Source: Streptomyces sp. V4I2
GTDB lineage: Bacteria > Actinomycetota > Actinomycetes > Streptomycetales > Streptomycetaceae
DNA: 64,000 nucleotides
Direction of reading: 5' to 3'
NCBI RefSeq assembly: GCF_030817655.1
Contig: NZ_JAUSZM010000003.1
Span: forward strand, 8,308,001 to 8,372,000
This document shows, one piece after another, positions 17,311 to 25,211 of the stretch (the first letter of the stretch is position 1; the number at the start of each line of letters is the position of its first letter). The translations under genes and the position numbers were made by a program. The notes below the pieces were generated by a model that was not told where the DNA came from, ran no database searches, and was given only the letters and a program-made list of their open reading frames with translations.

Positions 17311-18681
17311 ATGACTGCCCCCAGTACCACCCAGTCCGCCGAGCCCGAGGCGCGGTCCGCCCCGCGCCGCCGCACCTTCGGCCCGGCCGCGGCCACCGCC
17401 CTGGTGATGGGCAACATCATCGGCGGCGGCATCTTCGTGCTGCCCGCCACCGTCGCCCCGTACGGCGGCGTCAGCCTGGTCGCCTTCGTGGTTCTGTCGG
17501 TCGGCGCGGTGCTGCTCGCGCTGCTCTTCGGCAAGCTGGCCCGGCGCAGCCCGGTCACCGGCGGTCTGTACGTGTACCCGCGCGACGCCTTCGGCCCCTT
17601 CGCGGGCTTCCTGTCGGCATGGTCGTACTGGACGATGTGCTGGGTCAGCATCGCCGCCCTCGCGGTCGCGGTCGTCGGCTACGTCGACGTCCTGATCCCG
17701 CTGCACGGCAACCACACCCTCGAAGCGCTGGTCGCGCTCGCGGCGCTGTGGCTGCCGGCCGCCGCGAACTTCGCCGGCACGCGCTGGGTCGGGACCGTCC
17801 AGGTCGTCTCCACGATCCTCAAGTTCGTGCCGCTGCTGCTGGTCGCCACCGTCGGCCTGTTCTTCGTCGACACCGACAACTACGGCCCGTTCAACGCCTC
17901 CGGCGAGAGCGTCTCCGGCGCGCTGGCCGCCTCCGCCGCGCTGCTCCTCTACAGCTTCCTCGGCGTCGAGTCGGCGGCCGTCAGCGCGGGCGAGGTCCGC
18001 GACCCCGAGCGCAACGTCGGCCGCGCGAGCGTCCTCGGCACGCTGGGTTCCGCCCTCGTCTACATCCTCGGCATCGTCGCCGTCTTCGGACTCGTCCCGC
18101 ACGACAAGCTCGTCGACTCCGGCGCCCCCTTCGCCGACGCGGTGAACTCGATCGCGGGCGGCACCTGGGGCGGCACCGCCATCGCCCTGGTCGCCGTCGC
18201 CTCCATCACCGGCTGCCTCAACGGCTGGATCCTGATGGCCGCGCAGATGCCGTACGCCGCCGCCCGCGACGGCCTCTTCCCGGCGCCGTTCGCCCGTGTG
18301 GGCAAGGGCGGGGTGCCGGCCTTCGGCGTCTGGACCGTCGCCGTCCTCGGCACACTCCTGATCGCCCTCAACTACACGGCGGGCCCGGACACGACCTTCC
18401 GCGTCCTCGTCCTGATCACCACGTTCACCGGCTGCGTGCCCTACCTGCTCTCCGCCGCCGCCCAGCTGTACTGGCTGGCCAAGGGCACGCGCGAGCAGAT
18501 CCGCCCGGCGGGCCTGGCCCGCGACCTGATCGTGGCGGCCCTCTCCTTCGCGTTCTCCTTCTGGCTGATCGCGGGCGCCGGCTACGCGGCCGTCTACCAG
18601 GGCGTGTTGTTCCTCTTCGCGGGCATCCCGGTGTACGTGTGGCTGCGTGGACGCCAGGAGCCGGCGGAGGAGTCCGCCTAA
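17311..18681 (+). CDS. APC-family amino-acid permease
   Basis: A 456-residue membrane protein with about 12 transmembrane helices of the amino acid-polyamine-organocation superfamily. The first helix carries the unwound substrate motif MGNIIGGGIFVLPA, and the sixth-helix region has LLLYSFLGVESAAVSAGEV. It most resembles the arginine/agmatine- and putrescine-type antiporters. The gene next to homocysteine methyltransferase raises S-methylmethionine or methionine-related transport as a possibility. The 121-bp gap to mmuM holds both promoters. Confidence 0.9.
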   Translation: MTAPSTTQSAEPEARSAPRRRTFGPAAATALVMGNIIGGGIFVLPATVAPYGGVSLVAFVVLSVGAVLLALLFGKLARRSPVTGGLYVYPRDAFGPFAGFLSAWSYWTMCWVSIAALAVAVVGYVDVLIPLHGNHTLEALVALAALWLPAAANFAGTRWVGTVQVVSTILKFVPLLLVATVGLFFVDTDNYGPFNASGESVSGALAASAALLLYSFLGVESAAVSAGEVRDPERNVGRASVLGTLGSALVYILGIVAVFGLVPHDKLVDSGAPFADAVNSIAGGTWGGTAIALVAVASITGCLNGWILMAAQMPYAAARDGLFPAPFARVGKGGVPAFGVWTVAVLGTLLIALNYTAGPDTTFRVLVLITTFTGCVPYLLSAAAQLYWLAKGTREQIRPAGLARDLIVAALSFAFSFWLIAGAGYAAVYQGVLFLFAGIPVYVWLRGRQEPAEESA

Positions 18682-18690
18682 CCTTGGGGG

Positions 18691-19845
18691 ATGTCCGACA
18701 CCGATGCCGTGGACGCGCAGGGCGCCGAAGCCGCCGACGCCGAGGGTGCGTACGAGGAGGCCCGGCAGGTCCTCGGCCCCTTCACCGGGCCCGTCTTCCT
18801 GGCGCCCCTCACCCACAACCCCAAGAACGGCGTCACCGGCGGCGTCTGGGTCGTCAACGCCGGTGACCGCGCCGCGATCCTGAAGGTCCTCACCCGCTCC
18901 AAGGAGGCCACCGGACGCTGGGCGGCCTCGGAGGACCCCCGGCACTGGAACTACTGGCGGCGCGAGGCCGACGTCTACACCTCAGGCCTCGCACAGGTCT
19001 GGCAGCCGTACGGCGTCCGCGCGCCGCGGCTGCTGGCCCGCGTCGAGCGGCCGGACGGCGACATCGCGCTGTGGCTGGAGCGGGTACGCGGCGAACCCGC
19101 CACCCGCTGGAAGCCCGCCCGGCACGTCGAACACGCCCGCCGCCTGGGCGCCGCCCAGGGAGCCGTCGGCGCGGTGGCCGACGAGCCGTGGCTCTCGCAC
19201 CGCTTCCTGCGCCAGTACGTCGGCAGCAACACCGTCGGCCAGGAACTCCTCGACGACGATGAGGCCTGGCGACAGCCTCTGGTCCGCGACCACTTCCCCG
19301 AGGGCCTGCGCCGCGAGATGGTCCGGCTGCACCACGACCGCGACTGGTTCCTCGACATCATGGAGTCCCTGCCGCGCGCCTTCAGCCACCTCGACCACTG
19401 GCCCGCCAACACCTGCGCCGACGGCCCCCACAGTGCCGTGTTCGACTGGGCCTTCGCCGGCGACGGAGCCCTCGGGGAGGACCTCGGCAACTACCTCCCC
19501 GACTCCGTCTTCGACCTGTTCGTCCCGGCCGCCCGCCTCCCCGAGTACGCGGCGAGGGCCTACGACGCGTACCTGCACGGCCTGCGCGAGAGCGGCTGGA
19601 ACGGCGACGAGAACCTCGTACGCCTCGCGGTCTGCGCCTCGGCCGTGAAGTACGACTGGCTCACCGCCCTCATGCTGGCCAACGCCGGCGAGGCGCAGCT
19701 GGACTACGGCGGCGGGCAGTCCGTGGACGCCGAACGCCGCTACCGCGAACGGGGGTTGACCCTGGCCTACCTCGGGGAGTGGGCGAGGGAGGCACGCGAG
19801 CTGGCCCCGCGGCTGGGGTTTCCAAAGGCGCCGAGCGGACGGTAG
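18691..19845 (+). CDS. APH/choline-kinase-like phosphotransferase
   Basis: A 384-residue protein with the aminoglycoside phosphotransferase fold. The catalytic loop is FSHLDHWPANTC (HxDxxxxN with the catalytic Asp) and the metal-binding motif is VFDWAFAG. The N-lobe lysine is probably in RAAILKVL. It follows the permease by 9 bp, so the two are likely co-transcribed. Many actinobacterial members have no known substrate; I would not call it a drug-resistance gene. Confidence 0.82.
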   Translation: MSDTDAVDAQGAEAADAEGAYEEARQVLGPFTGPVFLAPLTHNPKNGVTGGVWVVNAGDRAAILKVLTRSKEATGRWAASEDPRHWNYWRREADVYTSGLAQVWQPYGVRAPRLLARVERPDGDIALWLERVRGEPATRWKPARHVEHARRLGAAQGAVGAVADEPWLSHRFLRQYVGSNTVGQELLDDDEAWRQPLVRDHFPEGLRREMVRLHHDRDWFLDIMESLPRAFSHLDHWPANTCADGPHSAVFDWAFAGDGALGEDLGNYLPDSVFDLFVPAARLPEYAARAYDAYLHGLRESGWNGDENLVRLAVCASAVKYDWLTALMLANAGEAQLDYGGGQSVDAERRYRERGLTLAYLGEWAREARELAPRLGFPKAPSGR

Positions 19846-19851
19846 CAACCG

Positions 19852-21945
19852 TTACCCACGCGCCGAGTGCCGCCCACCCCGTCGCCTGCCCCCGCGCCTG
19901 CGCCGCGTCGCGGGGACCAGCAGCCCGCCCAGCAGCCCGAGACCCAGCGCGTACGGCCACCAGCCGAACTCCTCGTCGTCCGCAGCAGTGGCGCTGCGTG
20001 TCACGAGGGCGCCGGACGTCGTCGGGGTGCCGGAAGCGCTGGGGGAGGGGCTCGCGGTGACGGCACCAAGGGTCACGTCGTTGCCGTCCCCGCCCTTGTA
20101 GCTGATCCGGTACGTCCTGTCGGCGAGCTTCACCTTCGTGCCCTCCTTCAGGCCGCTGAACGCGCCGACGGTCTTCGCTCGGCCCGTGTTCGAGAGCACG
20201 GTGATCTTGCGCGCGGGCTTGGTCCCGGCGGCCGACAGATCGAGGTCCCCGGCCAGCCGCACCGGACCCGTCACCTTCAACGGCTTGTCCCGCAGCACCA
20301 GTTCACCCTTCGCGCGCTGCGTGTAGGCACCGGAGACGGTGAGACCGCCCGCGACGACCCCCTCGTTCGTCACCGCCCCCTTCACCACGCCCTTGCCGGT
20401 CAGCGTCGTCGCCACCCGCAGTCCGGACGTCCCGGCATCCAGCCGAGACCCCGCCGCGGACAGCCTGATCACCTTGCTGCGTACGAGAGTCGCCCCCGAC
20501 CGCAGAGCCAACGTGCCCTTCTTGACCGTCGTGGCCCCGGTGTACGTCACCGCGCTGCCCGTCAGCGTCGTCGTGGCCGCCCCCGCCTGCACGAACGCCC
20601 CGCTCCCGCCGACGTACGCCAAGGAGATCGCCCTCTTCGCGTTGTTCACGACGAGCGTCCCGTCGTTCACCACCCGCCGCCGCTCGGTGCCCGTCAGCAG
20701 GGAACCGTCCCCCTGCCCGGACCCCAGCCGCAGCACCGCCCCCTTCTCCACGGTCGTGGAACCGTCGTAGTACTGCTTCGCCGCGAAGGTGACGTCGTTC
20801 CCGCGCGTCCCCGCGATGACGATGTCCCCGGCGCCGGGCGCGGACAGCGTGTCGTGGAAGACGCCGCCACCGATCGGCGCTCCCAGTGTCACCGGGCCGT
20901 TGTAGTCGAACGTGAGCAGCGAACGGGAGCGCGCAGCAAGGAGGTTGATGTAGACCGTCTCGGCGGTGCCCGGCATGAAGATCTTGCTCGTGGTGCCGTC
21001 GCCCCACTGGACGTTGGCGCCCTTGATGTTGGTGCCGCGCTTGTTGACGTTCTTCCGTGCGGGCGTCCAGTTCAGGGCGGGGTCGCTGAGCGAGGGGTCG
21101 GTGTCGCCGCCCTGGTTCGACCAGCTGTACTGGCCGGTGAGGACGACCTTGCTGCCGGGCCGGGACTGGACGTTGATGTCGCTGCCGTACTCGCGCTGGT
21201 AGAAGTCCATGCCCTCGGTGACGGTCTGGCCCAGCGGGGTGTCCACGGTCCAGGTGCCCTGGTTGAGGACCTTGCGCATGTTCGGCAGTGAGGTCGCGAA
21301 CTCCGGCCTGCCGGCGTTGACCTGCGTGCCGTTGTCGATCACCCCGGAGAAGGGGTGGGTGCCCGACAGGTCCCAGGTGCCCCAGAGGAACCGCGGCTGG
21401 GTGATCAGGCCGGAGCCGCTGATGGTGCCCAGGTTGTAGGCGCTCTTCAGGGAGAGCCGCAGGGTGCCGTCGACGCGGATGTTGTCCTGGTTGAGCCGGA
21501 ACGCCGGGGTGTTGTACGGAAAGTGGCCGATCAGCCCGGTCGTGCCGCCGTTGCCGTACTGCAGGGTCGCGCCCCGCTCGACCGTGATCGCGGGCGGATC
21601 GGGGTCGGCCACGGTGACGTACGGGTGGTTGCCGCCCGGGGTAGCCACCTTCTGCCGCTGCCGGGACCGCGGCAGCGTGAAGTCGCTGTCCTTGGTCAGG
21701 ACCAGGGTCCCGCCGCCGCGCACGGTGAGCGTGCCCTCGCCGCGGAAGACTCCGTCGTACGTCGTCGTCCCCGACGGCACGGTGACGACCGTGTCGCCGG
21801 TAAGCGTCACGTCCCGGTCGGCGAGCACGTCGGCGGTGACGTCCCGGGCACCGGCGGCCGCCGCCGGGGGAGCGGTGGCGAGGAGGGCGGCCACGGCCGC
21901 GAGGGCACCGGCGGCCGCTGCTGTCTTGTGGGTATGGCTGCGCAC
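19852..21945 (-). CDS. Secreted, membrane-anchored PATR (autotransporter-associated beta-strand repeat) protein
   Basis: A 697-residue surface protein. The N-terminus has a signal peptide (KTAAAAGALAAVAALLATA) cut near AAA-AGA. The body is a beta-helix made of PATR-like units such as GDIVIAGTRGNDVTFAAKQYY, DGSTTVEKGAVLRLGSG and GATTVKKGTLALRSGATL. The C-terminus has a Pro/Ser/Thr spacer, a membrane helix (WWPYALGLGLLGGLLVP) and an Arg-rich cytoplasmic tail, so it should be anchored with the beta-helix outside. I chose the GTG at 21945 because it places the signal peptide at the N-terminus; the frame stays open upstream to 22116 without a good start. Some such proteins are carbohydrate-binding or lyase-like; no catalytic motif is evident. 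Confidence 0.83.
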   Translation of the reverse strand: MRSHTHKTAAAAGALAAVAALLATAPPAAAAGARDVTADVLADRDVTLTGDTVVTVPSGTTTYDGVFRGEGTLTVRGGGTLVLTKDSDFTLPRSRQRQKVATPGGNHPYVTVADPDPPAITVERGATLQYGNGGTTGLIGHFPYNTPAFRLNQDNIRVDGTLRLSLKSAYNLGTISGSGLITQPRFLWGTWDLSGTHPFSGVIDNGTQVNAGRPEFATSLPNMRKVLNQGTWTVDTPLGQTVTEGMDFYQREYGSDINVQSRPGSKVVLTGQYSWSNQGGDTDPSLSDPALNWTPARKNVNKRGTNIKGANVQWGDGTTSKIFMPGTAETVYINLLAARSRSLLTFDYNGPVTLGAPIGGGVFHDTLSAPGAGDIVIAGTRGNDVTFAAKQYYDGSTTVEKGAVLRLGSGQGDGSLLTGTERRRVVNDGTLVVNNAKRAISLAYVGGSGAFVQAGAATTTLTGSAVTYTGATTVKKGTLALRSGATLVRSKVIRLSAAGSRLDAGTSGLRVATTLTGKGVVKGAVTNEGVVAGGLTVSGAYTQRAKGELVLRDKPLKVTGPVRLAGDLDLSAAGTKPARKITVLSNTGRAKTVGAFSGLKEGTKVKLADRTYRISYKGGDGNDVTLGAVTASPSPSASGTPTTSGALVTRSATAADDEEFGWWPYALGLGLLGGLLVPATRRRRGGRRRGGRHSARG

Positions 21946-21978
21946 ACCAGGGAGACGGGCCGAGGTGGCGGCCGATAA

Positions 21979-22035
21979 CAAAAACCTGGGGAGCAAAAGG
22001 CGGGGAGCAAAAACCTGGGGACAGAAAGCGCCTTC
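21979..22035. repeat. Direct repeats and GAAAGCGC site in the PATR/GH43 divergent promoter region
   Basis: CAAAAACCTGGGGA occurs at 21979-21992 and 22008-22021, and GGGGAGCAAAA at 21988-21998 and 22002-22012. Directly after comes GAAAGCGCCTTC (22024-22035), close to the GAAAGCGCTTGC site before the rhamnogalacturonan acetylesterase gene (27076-27087). Both flanking genes start away from this stretch. Confidence 0.45.
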
Positions 22036-22105
22036 TCCAGTCTCGTCCAACCCGTTGACCTCCCCGATCCACCCGCTTACCTTTTCGGCGTTCGGAATAA
22101 CAACA

Positions 22106-22127
22106 GATGTTCTCAATATCGAACATC
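22106..22127. promoter_or_regulatory. Perfect inverted repeat GATGTTC-N8-GAACATC
   Basis: Seven-bp arms at 22106-22112 and 22121-22127 flank TCAATATC. The overall form (TGTTCNCAATATNGAACA) resembles operators known for IclR-type regulators of sugar catabolism. It lies 37-58 bp before the GH43 start and also upstream of the PATR gene, so it could control both. No IclR gene is in this window. Confidence 0.55.
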
Positions 22128-22163
22128 GCTCTCAGGACACCCCACCCCCGAGAGGCAGTCCGT

Positions 22164-23333
22164 ATGAGCCGCGACAACGACCTGCCCGAAAATCCCCATG
22201 CCCCTGAAGACCCCAGCCGCAGACTGCTGCTGAAGGGTGCCCTGGCCGCGGGCGCCCTGGCGGCGACCACCGCCGGCGTCGCCCACGCCGCCCCGACCCC
22301 CAAGGCAGCCCCGTACGTGAACCCGCTCGTCCGCAACCGGGCCGACCCGCACATCCACCGGCACGCCGACGGCCACTACTACTTCACGGCGACCGCACCC
22401 GAGTACGACCGGATCATCCTGCGCCGCTCCCGCACCCTGAACGGTCTCGGGACCGCCGCCGAATCCGTGATCTGGACCAAGCACGCGACCGGTGCCATGG
22501 GTGCGCACATCTGGGCGCCGGAGATCCACCGCATCGGCGGCAAGTGGTACATCTACTTCGCCGCGGCGCCCGCCGAGAGTGTCTGGGACATCCGTATCTG
22601 GGTGCTGGAGAACGCCCACCGCGACCCCTTCAAGGGGACCTGGACCGAGCGCGGTCAGCTCAAGACCGCCTGGGAGACCTTCTCCCTGGACGCCACCACC
22701 TTCACCCACCGGGGCACCCGCTACCTCGCCTGGGCGCAGCACGAGCCCGGAATGGGCAACAACACCGCCCTGTGGCTGTCGAGGATGGCGAACCCGTGGA
22801 CCCTGACGGGCGCTCAAGTACGCCTGTCCACCCCCGAGTACGACTGGGAGTGCATCGGCTACAAGGTCAACGAGGGTCCGTCGGTCATCTGCCGCAACGG
22901 CCGCCTCTTCATGACGTACTCCGCCAGCGCCACCGACTTCAACTACTGCATGGGCCTGCTGACCGCCGACGCGGCCAGTGACCTCATGGACCCCGCCAGC
23001 TGGGCCAAGTCGCCGACGCCGGTGTTCACCAGCAACGACACCACCAAGCAGTACGGCCCGGGCCACAACTCGTTCACCGTCGCCGAGGACGGCCGCACCG
23101 ACGTCCTCGTCTACCACGCCCGCCAGTACAAGGAGATCGTCGGCGACCCGCTGAACGACCCCAACCGCCACACCCGCGTCCAGAAGCTCGGCTGGAAGGC
23201 GGACGGCACCCCCGACTTCGGCATCCCCGTGGCCGACACGGCCGCCACGACCGGCACGGCCCCCATGACCGGCACGGCCCCCATGACCGGCACAGCCGAC
23301 TCGGCCGCCGCACCCCTCAAGGAGAGTTCCTGA
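22164..23333 (+). CDS. Secreted GH43-family glycosidase
   Basis: A 389-residue exported enzyme with a twin-arginine-like signal (PSRRLLLKGALAAGALAATT). The five-bladed propeller catalytic triad of GH43 appears as Asp in NRADPHIHRH, Asp in FSLDATTF, and Glu in KVNEGPSVI; HIWAPEIHRI and GPGHNSFTV are also family landmarks. Typical activities are arabinofuranosidase or xylosidase, and arabinofuranosidase acting on arabinogalactan or arabinan side chains fits the neighbours. The ATG at 22164 is preceded by AGAGG. The last 30 residues contain a repeated TGTAPM unit encoded by 18-bp DNA repeats. It is operonic with the next gene. Confidence 0.9.
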   Translation: MSRDNDLPENPHAPEDPSRRLLLKGALAAGALAATTAGVAHAAPTPKAAPYVNPLVRNRADPHIHRHADGHYYFTATAPEYDRIILRRSRTLNGLGTAAESVIWTKHATGAMGAHIWAPEIHRIGGKWYIYFAAAPAESVWDIRIWVLENAHRDPFKGTWTERGQLKTAWETFSLDATTFTHRGTRYLAWAQHEPGMGNNTALWLSRMANPWTLTGAQVRLSTPEYDWECIGYKVNEGPSVICRNGRLFMTYSASATDFNYCMGLLTADAASDLMDPASWAKSPTPVFTSNDTTKQYGPGHNSFTVAEDGRTDVLVYHARQYKEIVGDPLNDPNRHTRVQKLGWKADGTPDFGIPVADTAATTGTAPMTGTAPMTGTADSAAAPLKESS

Positions 23334-23334
23334 C

Positions 23335-24747
23335 ATGAGACGTGCCTGCGTTGCTCTGCTCGCCCTCTGTCTGGCGCTGCTCGGCGCCCTGGCCACCGCC
23401 GGACCGGCTCAGGCCGCACCCCAGACGATCGTCAACGGCACCCAGTTCACGGACACTTCGGGCAGCCCCGTGCACGCCCACGGTGGCGGGGTCCTCAAAG
23501 TCGGCTCCTACTACTACTGGTTCGGCGAGAACCGCAACGCCGACAACACCTTCCGGTACGTGGACGCCTACCGCTCCACCGACCTGAAGAACTGGGAGTT
23601 CCGCAACCACGTCCTGACCGAGGCCACCGACCCCGAGCTGGCGACCGCCAACATCGAGCGGCCGAAGGTCATGTACAACGCCTCCACCGGCAAGTACGTG
23701 ATGTGGATGCACAAGGAGAACGGCACCGACTACAGCGAGGCCCGCGCCGCCGTCGCCGTCTCCGACACCGTCGACGGCAACTACAGCTGGCAGGGCAGCT
23801 TCCGCCCGCTCGGCCAGCACATGTCCCGTGACATCACGGTCTTCGTGGACACCGACGGCGCCGGCTACATGGTCTCCGCCGCCCGCGAGAACTACGACCT
23901 GCACATCTACCGGCTCACCGCCGACTACACGGGCATAGCGAGCCTGGTCGCCGACCCCTGGCACGGCGGTCACCGGGAGGCCCCGGCGCTGTTCAAGCGG
24001 GGCAACGTCTACTTCATGCTGACCTCGGGCGCGACCGGCTGGAGCCCCAACCAGCAGCAGTACGCCACGGCGACCTCGCTGTCCGGCCCCTGGTCGGCGA
24101 TGACGAACGTCGGCGACTCGACGACCTACGGCTCGCAGACCGCGTTCGTCCTTCCCGTGCAGGGCAGTTCGGGCACCTCGTACCTCTACCTGGGCGACCG
24201 CTGGGGCAACTCCTTCGGCGGGACCGTCAACGACTCGCGGTACGTGTGGCTGCCGCTGAGCTTCCCCAGCTCGACCTCGATGTCCATGTCCTGGTCCCCT
24301 GAGGTGACCGTCGACACGGCCGCCGGCACGATCAGCGGCACGAGCGCCACGTACAACACGCTGATCGCCCGGAACTCGTCCAAGTGCGCCGATGTGACGA
24401 GCCAGTCGCTGTGGCAGGGCGCCCAGATCAAGCAGTACGACTGCAACGGCGGCACCAACCAGAAGTACTGGTTCAAGCCCCTCTCCGGCGGCTACTACCA
24501 GCTGATGGTCAGGAGCAGCTCCCTGTGCGTTCAGGAGAACGCGAGCACGGTCACCCAGGAGAACTGCAACTCCTCCGCGACCAGCCAGCAGTGGTCGCTC
24601 ACCACCACTGGCTCCTACGTCACCGTCAAGGCCCGCGCGACCGGCGAGTGCCTGGACGTGAACGGCGGGTCCACCGCCAACGGCGCGGCCGTCATCACGT
24701 ACACCTGCAACGGCGGCACCAACCAGCAGTGGACCCGCGGTACCTGA
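23335..24747 (+). CDS. Secreted exo-beta-1,3-galactanase (GH43 subfamily 24-like) with CBM13
   Basis: A 470-residue exported protein. Residues 1-27 are a Sec signal; about 30-340 are a GH43 propeller with HAHGGGVLKVGSYYYWFGE, IERPKVMYN, SRDITVFVDTDG and GHREAPALFKRGNVYFMLTS; about 345-470 are a ricin-type beta-trefoil (CBM13) with three QxW-like repeats, the last being NGGTNQQW. The architecture matches known streptomycete exo-beta-1,3-galactanases, which cut the backbone of type II arabinogalactan while stepping over beta-1,6 branches. AAGGAGAG (23320-23327) serves as ribosome site and the gene is 1 bp after the upstream GH43 stop. Confidence 0.88.
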   Translation: MRRACVALLALCLALLGALATAGPAQAAPQTIVNGTQFTDTSGSPVHAHGGGVLKVGSYYYWFGENRNADNTFRYVDAYRSTDLKNWEFRNHVLTEATDPELATANIERPKVMYNASTGKYVMWMHKENGTDYSEARAAVAVSDTVDGNYSWQGSFRPLGQHMSRDITVFVDTDGAGYMVSAARENYDLHIYRLTADYTGIASLVADPWHGGHREAPALFKRGNVYFMLTSGATGWSPNQQQYATATSLSGPWSAMTNVGDSTTYGSQTAFVLPVQGSSGTSYLYLGDRWGNSFGGTVNDSRYVWLPLSFPSSTSMSMSWSPEVTVDTAAGTISGTSATYNTLIARNSSKCADVTSQSLWQGAQIKQYDCNGGTNQKYWFKPLSGGYYQLMVRSSSLCVQENASTVTQENCNSSATSQQWSLTTTGSYVTVKARATGECLDVNGGSTANGAAVITYTCNGGTNQQWTRGT

Positions 24748-24758
24748 GCCGCGCCCAT

Positions 24759-24790
24759 GGAGCCCGACGGGACCGGTCCCGTCGGGCTCC
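24759..24790. terminator. Perfect 32-bp palindrome, probable terminator
   Basis: Arms GGAGCCCGACGGGACC and GGTCCCGTCGGGCTCC join without a spacer, 12 bp after the galactanase stop. Such long G+C hairpins without a U-run are typical streptomycete transcription ends. Its centre GGGACCGGTCCC also looks like an AACCGGTT-type operator, so a regulatory role is a minor alternative. Confidence 0.75.
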
Positions 24791-24823
24791 GGCGAAACTG
24801 GAGCCTCGACCAAGGGAGGTTGC

Positions 24824-25180
24824 ATGGCTCTGTTTCGCAGGAAGAGGCAGTCCCCGCCGTCCGCGGGTCAGGCCGGTGGATCCGCGGGTCAGGCCGGTGG
24901 GTCCGCGGGGCGGGGTGGTCACCAGCCGTGGCTGGATCACGGTCTGACCAACGGCGCCATGGTTGCCTGCGGCGGTTGCGCCAGGGGACTCAGGGTCACA
25001 CTCCAGTCGCAGTCGGCCGTGACGGTCAGCCATGACGGCGCGATGGACGGCATGGCCCTGATCTGCACCGGATGCGGCCGCCTGCTCTGCGCGGACTGCG
25101 CACTGGCCGCGAGCGACAACCCCTACCTGCCGAAGTGCGACCGCTGCCGAGCCTCGGTGACCGTCCCGATGTCGCGGTGA
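24824..25180 (+). CDS. Small four-CxxC zinc-ribbon-like protein
   Basis: A 118-residue cytosolic protein of unknown function. Its C-terminal half has four CxxC pairs (CGGC, CTGC, CADC, CDRC) that could bind two zinc ions in treble-clef or B-box-like fashion. The N-terminal part is basic, then contains the repeat SAGQAGG encoded by exact 21-bp DNA units at 24860-24901. GGGAGG precedes the ATG. It sits between a terminator and the convergent rhamnogalacturonan lyase gene and has no visible functional tie to either. Confidence 0.75.
   Translation: MALFRRKRQSPPSAGQAGGSAGQAGGSAGRGGHQPWLDHGLTNGAMVACGGCARGLRVTLQSQSAVTVSHDGAMDGMALICTGCGRLLCADCALAASDNPYLPKCDRCRASVTVPMSR
24860..24910. repeat. 21-bp tandem repeat inside the zinc-ribbon gene
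   Basis: Two full units (24860-24880 and 24881-24901) differ only at the last base, and a third partial unit follows. The period keeps the reading frame and encodes SAGQAGG. It is a likely site of length variation between strains. Confidence 0.8.
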
Positions 25181-25211
25181 GCCGCGGCGTCGCGGGCGTG
25201 CCGGTCGGCGG

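Noticed and set aside
15070..18945. Minus-strand frame of 1291 codons
   Set aside because: Only its last 351 codons are real (LacI 2); the rest is antisense to mmuM, the APC permease and the kinase gene.
18691..19845. Aminoglycoside-resistance phosphotransferase
   Set aside because: The catalytic motifs show the APH fold only; nothing indicates drug specificity and the context is amino-acid transport.
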